DNA from: Actinospica sp035493475
Lineage (GTDB): Bacteria; Actinomycetota; Actinomycetes; Streptomycetales; Catenulisporaceae
Assembly: GCA_035493475.1 (NCBI GenBank)
Contig: DATJIF010000063.1
Coordinates: forward strand, 1-64,000
Direction: 5' to 3'
Length of the DNA stretch: 64,000 bases
Within the stretch, counting starts at the first letter, position 1; the number at the start of each line of letters is the position of its first letter. Below, in pieces: positions 25,418 through 31,762 of the stretch. The notes beneath the pieces are model-generated. The model searched no databases, was not told the DNA's origin, and saw only the letters and a list, made by a program, of their open reading frames with translations. The translations under genes were made by a program, and so were the position numbers.

Positions 25418-26022
25418 TGTCCCGTCACGTTCACCTTGGCCTGCAGGTAGCGCAGGTTGGTGGGCGTGACGAAGACTCCGGTGGGCACCTTGCGCTCGAT
25501 CTCGATGCCGTGCGCCGCCAGCTGCTTGGCCTTGTCCGGGTTGTTCGAGAGCAGTTCGATCCGGCGCGCGCCGAGCGTGGTCAGCATCTGCGCGGCGGCG
25601 GTGTAGTCACGGCCGTCCGAGGGCAGACCGAGCGCCTCGTTCGCCTCGTAGGTGTTCAGGCCCTGGTCCTGCAGCGCGTACGCGTCGAGCTTGTTGTACA
25701 GACCGATGCCGCGGCCCTCCTGGCGCAGGTAGACCAGGTACCCGCCGACCTTGGAGATCTGCTCCGCCGCGTCGCGCAGCTGCGGGCCGCAGTCGCAGCG
25801 CGCCGAGCCGAAGACGTCCCCGGTCAGGCACTCGGAGTGCAGTCTGACCAGGGGCGTGTCCGTATGTTCGTAGTCGCCGAGCGCCAGGGCTATGTGCTCC
25901 TGCCCGTCGACCAGTCCGTCGAAGGTGAACACGCGGGCGTCGACGCGGAAGCCGTCGGAGAACCGAAGCGGGATCCGCACCGAGGTGCGTACCGAGGCCG
26001 GCGCGAGAGAGGCGCTGCTCAT
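25363..26022 (-). CDS. ribA: GTP cyclohydrolase II
   Basis: The 219-residue protein carries the zinc-site motif SECLTGDVFGSARCDCGPQL (three Cys) and the GTP-binding RQEGRGIGLYNKLDAYALQ. It opens GTP to the pyrimidine precursor of riboflavin and is a stand-alone form without the DHBP synthase domain. The ATG has AGGAG 7 nt upstream. No FMN riboswitch is evident in the 345-nt upstream gap. The C-terminal 18 codons overlap plsC antisense. Confidence 0.93.
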   Translation of the reverse strand: MSSASLAPASVRTSVRIPLRFSDGFRVDARVFTFDGLVDGQEHIALALGDYEHTDTPLVRLHSECLTGDVFGSARCDCGPQLRDAAEQISKVGGYLVYLRQEGRGIGLYNKLDAYALQDQGLNTYEANEALGLPSDGRDYTAAAQMLTTLGARRIELLSNNPDKAKQLAAHGIEIERKVPTGVFVTPTNLRYLQAKVNVTGHQILLDGSGSPAFPAAAA

Positions 26023-26367
26023 CTGAGTCTCCTGGGGCTCGTGTGGACCTTCGTACTGGCGGTTCTTCGGTGTTGAACGAGCGAGGACCCCTCGGAAATT
26101 CCCCCGGGGACGCCCGTCGGGCGCTGTTCATCCCCGCGTAACCGGTCCGCGATACGGGCGGGGCATCCGAAACCCGTCGGTAACCGGTAGGTTGGGTTCC
26201 TGAGGTCGGTGACCGTAGGGAAGTGATCGGTCCGCGGGCAACGGCGCCCCACCTCGACCCCACAGTCAACGGCTTTCAAATGCCTGTGCGGGCCGGTGCG
26301 GCGGCTGACAGCTCGGTGCTAATAGGCGCGCGTTGACCGTCCGGCAAAGATACCCGAAGGGAAAGAC
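26023..26367. other. 345-nt intergenic region between divergent ribA and pfkA
   Basis: No coding potential was found. It contains several short dyads (for example GGTAACCGGTAGG near 26190) and must hold the promoters of both genes, but I cannot point to convincing -35/-10 pairs. AAGGGA 6 nt before the pfkA ATG is the ribosome binding site. Confidence 0.5.
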
Positions 26368-27393
26368 ATGCGCGTCGGAGTGCTCACCGGCGGGGGCGAC
26401 TGCCCCGGTCTCAACGCCGTCATCCGGGCCGTGGTCCGTAAAGGCGTCCAGCAGTACGGCTACGAGTTCGTGGGCTTCCGCGACGGCTGGCGCGGGCCGC
26501 TCGAGGGCCTGACCAGGACGCTCGACGTCAAGGCGGTGCGCGGGATCCTGCCGCGCGGCGGCACCATCCTGGGCTCCTCCCGCACCAACCCGATCAAGAT
26601 CGAGGGCGGCGTGGAGCGGATCAAGGAGAACCTGGCGAACCTCGGGGTGGACGCCCTGGTCGCCATCGGCGGCGAGGACACGCTCGGCGTCGCGACCGCC
26701 CTGCACGCGCAGGGTGTGCAGGTGGTCGGCGTGCCGAAGACCATCGACAACGACCTGAACGCCACGGACTACACCTTCGGCTTCGACACCGCGGTGACCA
26801 TCGCGACCGAGGCCATCGACCGGCTGCACACCACCGCCGAGTCGCACCACCGGGTGCTGGTCATCGAGGTCATGGGCCGGCACGCGGGCTGGATCGCGCT
26901 GCACTCCGGCATCGCCGGCGGCGCCAACGTCATCCTCATCCCCGAGGAGAAGTACGACATCGCGCAGGTCTGCGAGTGGGTCGAGTCCCGCTTCAAGTCC
27001 GAGTACGCGCCGATCGTCGTGGTGTCCGAGGGCGCGGCGCCGCAGGAGGGCGACGAGATCCTGGTCAACCAGGAGCTCGACGCGTTCGGCCACGTCCGCC
27101 TCGGCGGCGTCGGCGAGCGGCTGGCGGCGGAGATCGAGAAGCGCACCGGCAAGGAGTCGCGCACCACGGTGCTCGGCCACGTGCAGCGCGGCGGCACGCC
27201 GACCCCGCGGGACCGCTGGCTGGCCACCCGCTTCGGCCTGCACGCGATCGACGCGGTCAAGGACGGCGACTGGGGCAAGATGGTCGCGCTGCAGGGCACG
27301 GACATCGTCCGGGTGCCGCTGAGCGCCGCCACCACCGAGCTCAAGACGGTGCCGCTGGACCTCTACGAGGAGGCCAAGGTCCTCTTCGGCTAA
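26368..27393 (+). CDS. pfkA: 6-phosphofructokinase, probably pyrophosphate-dependent
   Basis: The 341-residue group III phosphofructokinase has GVLTGGGDCPGLNAV (phosphate donor loop), PKTIDNDL, MGRHAGWIA and GHVQRGGTPTPRDR. The residues that distinguish donors are Asp104 (GGEDT) and Lys124 (PKTIDND). Asp104 plus Lys124 is the pyrophosphate-type combination, whereas ATP enzymes have Gly at 104. A PPi-dependent enzyme would catalyse a reversible step between fructose-6-phosphate and the 1,6-bisphosphate. A strong terminator follows. Confidence 0.93.
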   Translation: MRVGVLTGGGDCPGLNAVIRAVVRKGVQQYGYEFVGFRDGWRGPLEGLTRTLDVKAVRGILPRGGTILGSSRTNPIKIEGGVERIKENLANLGVDALVAIGGEDTLGVATALHAQGVQVVGVPKTIDNDLNATDYTFGFDTAVTIATEAIDRLHTTAESHHRVLVIEVMGRHAGWIALHSGIAGGANVILIPEEKYDIAQVCEWVESRFKSEYAPIVVVSEGAAPQEGDEILVNQELDAFGHVRLGGVGERLAAEIEKRTGKESRTTVLGHVQRGGTPTPRDRWLATRFGLHAIDAVKDGDWGKMVALQGTDIVRVPLSAATTELKTVPLDLYEEAKVLFG

Positions 27394-27415
27394 GCCGGAC
27401 GGTACCTGGTACGTA

Positions 27416-27441
27416 CGGGCCCCCGCGGTTGCGGGGGCCCG
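27416..27441 (+). terminator. Intrinsic terminator after pfkA
   Basis: An 11-bp stem (27416-27426 with 27431-27441), GGTT loop and TTTTGCC tail. Confidence 0.92.
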
Positions 27442-27449
27442 TTTTGCCT

Positions 27450-29255
27450 TCAATTCGGCAGCAGCCGGACGAGTTCGCGCCGCAGGATGTCGAGACCGCC
27501 CCTGGTCAGCACGGATTCGGGGTGGAACTGCAGTCCGGTGTAGTGCGATCCGCGCAGCGCGGCCAGTTCGGGGCCGTCGTGCGCCAACTCCCAGTCGCCG
27601 GACGTGCTCGGGGCGAGGACCGCGTACGAGTTGTAGTAACCGAGCGCCTCGGTCTTGCCGAACAGCCCGACCGGGATCTGTGCGCCCTGGTTCGGCGTCG
27701 GCCTTCGGTGCAGTTCGAGGCCGAGTTCCGCGCACATCAGCTGATGGCCGAGGCAGATGGCCAGCGTGGGCTGCTGCGTGTCGAGCAGTTGCCGCGCGAA
27801 CGCACGACCGGTCTGCATCTTTGCGTTCTTCGTGTCGCGCGGATCGCCCGGCCCCGGTCCGAGCACGACGAGGTCGTAGCCGTCGGTGCTGTCCACGTCG
27901 TCGTACGGCAGCCGCGTGACGTCGAGGCCGAGGCTGCGCAGCTGAACCGCGAGCATCGACGTGAACGCGTCCTCGTTGTCGATGATCAGCACGCTGCGTC
28001 CGGTCAGCTCCGGCGCCGCGAGTTCGCCCGGCGCGTGGTACGTGGCCCACGTGGGGGAGAGGCGCTCGTTGCGGGCCGCGAGCGCCGCGCGGATCTCCGG
28101 GTCGTCGGCCCACACCGGTCCGGCGGTCGTCGCGGGCGTCGTCGTCTGCCCGGTGACGCCGAAGGCCTTGAGCACGCCCGCCGCCTTAGCGTGCGTCTCG
28201 GTGACCTCGCCGTATGGGGTGGAGCCGCGCACGAGAGTCGCCCCGACCGGCACGCGCACCGAGCCGTCCGCCGGGTCCAGGTACGCCACGCGCAGCATCA
28301 GCGGCGCGTCCATGGTCTGGTTTCCCTGCGCGTCCCGCCCGATCAGCGCCGCGACGCCGCCGTAGTAGCCGCGGCCGGACGTCTCGTGGCGGTGGATGAC
28401 CCGGAACGCGTTGCGGATCGGCGAGCCGGTCGCCGTCGGCGCGAACATCGTCGCGCGCAGGATCTCGCGTGCGTCCATCGTCGTATGGGCCCTGATGTAG
28501 TACTCGGTGTGCGCGAGGTTGGCCATCTCCTTGAGATACGGCCCGTCGATCACGCCGCCCTGGTCGCCGACCTCCGCGAGCATCTTCAGTTCCTCGTCGA
28601 CGACCATCGCGAGTTCGTCGCGTTCCTTCGGGTCGTTGAGGAACGCCAGCATCTCCTCTCGCGTGGCCGAGGCCGGCGGCTTGCGCAGCGTGCCGCTGAT
28701 CGGATTCATGGTGCACACGCCCGATTCCAGCGACACGTGCCGCTCGGGCGTCGCGCCGACCATGATCGCGTCGCCGGTGTGCACGAGGAACGTCCAGTAC
28801 GCGTTTCGCTCCTGGACGAGCAGATTTCGAAACGCGGCGAACGCGGTCGCCGTGACATCGTCGCAGTGCCCGACGAAGGTGCGGCGCAGTACGAAGTTCG
28901 AGCCCTCGCCGGCGCCGATCTCCTCGTCGATGATGTCCTTGACCTGCAGCGCGTACGCGTCGTCGTCCACGTCGAAGGCGCCGCCCTCGATCCGCGCGGT
29001 GCCGGTCGGCAGGTCGTCGAGCGCGATCGTCGTGCGGGACTCGACGAGCAGCGCGCGCAACGGCGTCCCGTCGTCGTGGCACTCGTCGCCGCGTTCCAGG
29101 AGCTGGCGGTACGGCACGAGTGCGAGCAGTTCGCCGCCCTCGTCCTCGGCGCGCGGCAGGTCGGCGAGGCGCTCGCACGTCTCGACGCGGCCGCGCAGCA
29201 GCTCGATCTGGTCGTGTCGGCGGATCAGGGCATAGGGCGGGGTGAGCGGTTCCAT
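27450..29255 (-). CDS. trpE: Fused anthranilate synthase (component I + glutamine amidotransferase)
   Basis: The 601-residue protein has a chorismate-binding domain at about residues 90-390 (MNPISGTLRKP, IRNAFRVIHRHETSGRGYYGG). A class I glutamine amidotransferase spans about 420-601, with nucleophile Cys in AICLGHQL and His/Glu in FHPES. It converts chorismate and glutamine to anthranilate. The fused layout also occurs in PhzE-type aminodeoxyisochorismate synthases, but the trp leader upstream strongly favours tryptophan biosynthesis. Confidence 0.92.
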   Translation of the reverse strand: MEPLTPPYALIRRHDQIELLRGRVETCERLADLPRAEDEGGELLALVPYRQLLERGDECHDDGTPLRALLVESRTTIALDDLPTGTARIEGGAFDVDDDAYALQVKDIIDEEIGAGEGSNFVLRRTFVGHCDDVTATAFAAFRNLLVQERNAYWTFLVHTGDAIMVGATPERHVSLESGVCTMNPISGTLRKPPASATREEMLAFLNDPKERDELAMVVDEELKMLAEVGDQGGVIDGPYLKEMANLAHTEYYIRAHTTMDAREILRATMFAPTATGSPIRNAFRVIHRHETSGRGYYGGVAALIGRDAQGNQTMDAPLMLRVAYLDPADGSVRVPVGATLVRGSTPYGEVTETHAKAAGVLKAFGVTGQTTTPATTAGPVWADDPEIRAALAARNERLSPTWATYHAPGELAAPELTGRSVLIIDNEDAFTSMLAVQLRSLGLDVTRLPYDDVDSTDGYDLVVLGPGPGDPRDTKNAKMQTGRAFARQLLDTQQPTLAICLGHQLMCAELGLELHRRPTPNQGAQIPVGLFGKTEALGYYNSYAVLAPSTSGDWELAHDGPELAALRGSHYTGLQFHPESVLTRGGLDILRRELVRLLPN

Positions 29256-29320
29256 GGCGGTGTCCTCGGTTTTTCTCGGTCACCGCCGGGTCCGGCCCGG
29301 ATCTCGCCTGGAAACAGCGA

Positions 29321-29344
29321 ACCGGCCGCCTGACGGCGGCCGGT
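29321..29344 (-). terminator. Attenuator hairpin of the trp leader
   Basis: A perfect 10-bp GC-only-type stem (29321-29330 with 29335-29344) with a 4-nt loop lies between the leader peptide and trpE. On the minus strand it is followed by tcgctgtttcc. Ribosome stalling at the three Trp codons would be expected to control its formation. Confidence 0.7.
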
Positions 29345-29369
29345 CGCGGGGTTCGGGGGAAGCGCGCGC

Positions 29370-29432
29370 TCAGTGGTCCGCCGGGGTAACCGGCCACCAC
29401 CACTGGTTCTGGATCGGGAGCGCGTGCTGCAT
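29370..29432 (-). CDS. trpL: trp operon leader peptide
   Basis: This 20-codon reading frame (ATG at 29432, TGA at 29370) contains three consecutive Trp codons at positions 11-13 (NQWWWPV). The frame ends 25 nt before a GC-rich hairpin and 114 nt before trpE, the standard geometry of ribosome-mediated attenuation. A trp attenuator has been described for the fused anthranilate synthase gene of Streptomyces venezuelae. No Shine-Dalgarno sequence precedes the ATG, and a TACAGT hexamer 7 nt upstream indicates that the leader mRNA itself is leaderless. Confidence 0.9.
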   Translation of the reverse strand: MQHALPIQNQWWWPVTPADH

Positions 29433-29439
29433 ACGGGCG

Positions 29440-29445
29440 ACTGTA
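29440..29445 (-). promoter_or_regulatory. -10 hexamer of trp leader promoter
   Basis: TACAGT on the minus strand, 7 nt before the trpL ATG. It abuts the stop codon of the upstream MFS gene, so the rest of the promoter lies inside that gene. Confidence 0.65.
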
Positions 29446-30936
29446 TCAGGCCCGGGCGACCTTCTTCGGGAGCAGGAAGGCCGAGGCGAGCACCAGCAGC
29501 ACGATCCCGAGCCCGACGATCGAGGCGGTCTCCATCGCGGTCACGAACGAGCCGACGTGGATCCCGCTGCCCAGCACCGAGAAGAAGATGGTGCCGAGCA
29601 CGGTCGCGCCCACCGCGTTGCCGAACTGCTGGGCCGTGGTGAGCACGCCCGCCGCCATGCCCGCCTTGTGCGGCTCGATGCCCGAGGAGAGCACCGCGCC
29701 GAGCATCGAGGGGATGGCCAGGCCGTTGCCGAGGCCGATCACCACGGCGCCCGGGATCAGCTCCAGCGCGGTCACGTGCGCGCCCTCGCCGACCAGCACC
29801 GCGAGCGTGAGCGCCAGGCCGAGCAGGCTGAGGCTGGCACCGAGCACGATGACCCGGTTGCCGATCCGCTCGGCGACCCGGCGGGCCAGGAAGAAGGAGC
29901 TGAGCGCGAACGCGGCGCCGAGCGGGGCGAACGCGAGTCCGGCGCGCAGCGGGGACAGGCCGAGGCCGTCCTGCAGCAGCAGGGTCAGGCAGAGCATGAA
30001 CCCGGCGAAGAAGGCCAGGTAGCCGCCGGATATCACCATGCCCGCGGCGAAGACCCGCTCGCGCACCATCTGGGTGTCCAGGATCGGCTGGCCGTCCCGG
30101 GCGTGCAGCCGGTGCTCGTAGCGCAGCGTGGCCAGCAGCACCGGGACCGCGGCGACCATCGCGATGAAGGTCCACAGCGGCCAGCCCTCGGGACGGCCGA
30201 GCGTGATCGGGACCAGCACCAGCGCGAGCGCCAGGGAGATGCCGACGGCGCCGACCGGGTCCAGCTTCGGCCGGTGCGTGGGCTCGTGCTTCGGCAGCCA
30301 GCGCATGGCGAGCGCGACGGCCGCGATGCCGATCGGCACGTTGATGAAGAAGATGGTGCGCCAGCCCCAGCCGAACAGGTTGGCGTCCAGCAGCACGCCG
30401 CCGAGCACCTGGCCGGCGACCGCGCCGATGCCGATCGTGGCGCCGAACGCGGACATCGCCTTCGCGCGCTCCTGCGGCGGGAACATCGTGTTGATCAGCG
30501 CGAGCACCTGCGGCACCATCAGCGCGGCCGTGCCGCCCTGCAGCACCCGGAAGACGACCAGCGCCCAGCCGTTCGGCGCGAGGCCGCACAGCAGCGAGGC
30601 TATCGCGAACAGGGTCATCCCGAGCACGAACAGGCGGCGGTGTCCGTGCAGGTCACCGAGCCGTCCGCCGGTGATCAGGCCGCTGGCGTAGGCGAAACCG
30701 TAGCCGCCGACGATCAGTTCGAGGGCGGAGTCCCCGGCGTTCAGGTCGTGCTGGAGCGAGGAGGCGGCGACGTTGACGACGAAGTAGTCGAACATGGCCA
30801 TGAACATGGCGGCGAGGATGACGGGCAGCGCGCGCCAGCGGGCCGGGTACGCGGCGAACGCGGGCCGGGCGGGCGTCGGCTGCGGCGCGGCGTCCGCGAC
30901 GGGGGCGGCTGCGGAGCTGGTTTCGGTGACGGACAC
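29446..30936 (-). CDS. MFS drug-efflux transporter (DHA2/EmrB-QacA type)
   Basis: This 496-residue, 14-helix transporter has the motif A loop GGRLGDLHGHRRLF and the motif C-like region GATIGIGAVAGQVLGG. The N-terminus before the first helix is Ala/Pro-rich. The GTG at 30936 is chosen for GGAGA 7 nt upstream. It is divergent from a TetR gene and is presumably repressed by it through the two AACCAAC-type operators. The substrate is probably a toxic hydrophobic compound or own metabolite. The leader between promoter and start is about 160 nt. Confidence 0.9.
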   Translation of the reverse strand: MSVTETSSAAAPVADAAPQPTPARPAFAAYPARWRALPVILAAMFMAMFDYFVVNVAASSLQHDLNAGDSALELIVGGYGFAYASGLITGGRLGDLHGHRRLFVLGMTLFAIASLLCGLAPNGWALVVFRVLQGGTAALMVPQVLALINTMFPPQERAKAMSAFGATIGIGAVAGQVLGGVLLDANLFGWGWRTIFFINVPIGIAAVALAMRWLPKHEPTHRPKLDPVGAVGISLALALVLVPITLGRPEGWPLWTFIAMVAAVPVLLATLRYEHRLHARDGQPILDTQMVRERVFAAGMVISGGYLAFFAGFMLCLTLLLQDGLGLSPLRAGLAFAPLGAAFALSSFFLARRVAERIGNRVIVLGASLSLLGLALTLAVLVGEGAHVTALELIPGAVVIGLGNGLAIPSMLGAVLSSGIEPHKAGMAAGVLTTAQQFGNAVGATVLGTIFFSVLGSGIHVGSFVTAMETASIVGLGIVLLVLASAFLLPKKVARA

Positions 30937-31085
30937 GTGGTTCTCCAGGATCGTCCGGCAAGCGTGACGGATGGTGCGGGTCCTGCGGTGCAGCGGAGGC
31001 TTGAGTCGGGGTCGGAGATCCGCGTGCGCTCCCTCGCGTCGGGGCGGATGCTTCCCCTGGGGCCGTTGTGGCCCTCGCGGAGCCA

Positions 31086-31103
31086 CAACCAACCGGTTGG
31101 TTG
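31086..31103. promoter_or_regulatory. TetR operator 1
   Basis: The perfect 18-bp palindrome CAACCAACCGGTTGGTTG is centred on the predicted MFS transcription start. Confidence 0.85.
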
Positions 31104-31105
31104 AG

Positions 31106-31134
31106 AATATTCCACGACGCCCGCTGGCTGTCAA
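31106..31134 (-). promoter_or_regulatory. MFS gene promoter
   Basis: On the minus strand TTGACA (31134-31129), a 17-nt spacer and AATATT (31111-31106), a near-consensus housekeeping promoter. The start would fall at about 31099, inside operator 1. The -35 overlaps operator 2 by two bases. Confidence 0.8.
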
Positions 31135-31148
31135 CTGACTAGTTGGTT
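31133..31148. promoter_or_regulatory. TetR operator 2 (imperfect)
   Basis: AACTGAC-TA-GTTGGTT has the same 7-2-7 layout as operator 1, with one perfect half-site. It covers the MFS -35 edge and the upstream side of the TetR -10, so it suits autoregulation. Confidence 0.65.
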
Positions 31149-31153
31149 ACTAT
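31148..31153 (+). promoter_or_regulatory. -10 hexamer for leaderless TetR gene
   Basis: TACTAT, 6 nt before the ATG at 31160. No ribosome binding site is present. Confidence 0.65.
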
Positions 31154-31159
31154 GGCTGC

Positions 31160-31744
31160 ATGGCCACGCGAGACGCTGAAGCAACCAAGGCGCGCATCTT
31201 CGAGGCGGCGACCGAGGAGTTCGCCACCCACGGGATCGCCGGTGCCCGTGTGGACCGCATCGCGCAGAACGCGCAGGCCAACAAGCAGCTCATCTACGCC
31301 TACTTCGGCGACAAGAAGAAGCTGTTCTACAAGGTGCTGGACAAGACCCTGGTCGAGGTGGCCGAGATGGTCTCCACCGACATCACCGACCTCGACCGCT
31401 GGGTGGACGAGCACATCGACTACCACCAGAAGCACCCGGAACTGCTCCGGCTGCTGATGTGGGAGGCGCTCGAGGTCGAGCAGGAGAACACCTGCCGCAG
31501 CGACGACCGCGCCGAGCGCTACGCCGTCAAGAAGCAGAAGATCGTCGACGCGCAGGACCAGGGCATCGTGCGCAGGGACATGCCCCCCGGGTACATGCTG
31601 ATGCTGCTCATGGGAATGATCAACTACGGTGCCGCGCTGCCCCAGGTCAGGAGCCTGATCTTCGGACCCGACTTCGACGCCGAGGCACTGCGGCAGTGGA
31701 CGAAGGACGCGGTCAAGCGCGTCGCCGCGAAGGCCGACGACTGA
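31160..31744 (+). CDS. TetR-family transcriptional regulator
   Basis: The 194-residue protein has an N-terminal helix-turn-helix (ARIFEAATEEFATHGIAGARVDRIAQNAQANKQLIYAYFGDKKKLF, with the recognition helix around ANKQLIYAYF) and an all-helical ligand domain. It is divergently transcribed from the MFS pump with dyad operators between, the classic efflux repressor arrangement. The ligand is unknown. Confidence 0.92.
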   Translation: MATRDAEATKARIFEAATEEFATHGIAGARVDRIAQNAQANKQLIYAYFGDKKKLFYKVLDKTLVEVAEMVSTDITDLDRWVDEHIDYHQKHPELLRLLMWEALEVEQENTCRSDDRAERYAVKKQKIVDAQDQGIVRRDMPPGYMLMLLMGMINYGAALPQVRSLIFGPDFDAEALRQWTKDAVKRVAAKADD

Positions 31745-31762
31745 CCCGTCCGCCGCGTCCGG

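Noticed and set aside
26023..26367. FMN riboswitch for ribA
   Set aside because: No RFN element blocks (AGGGGU-type or GAUUC-type pairs) can be found on the minus strand.
27450..29255. Phenazine PhzE assignment for the fused synthase
   Set aside because: The domain order is shared, but no other phenazine genes are present and the Trp-codon leader points to tryptophan biosynthesis.
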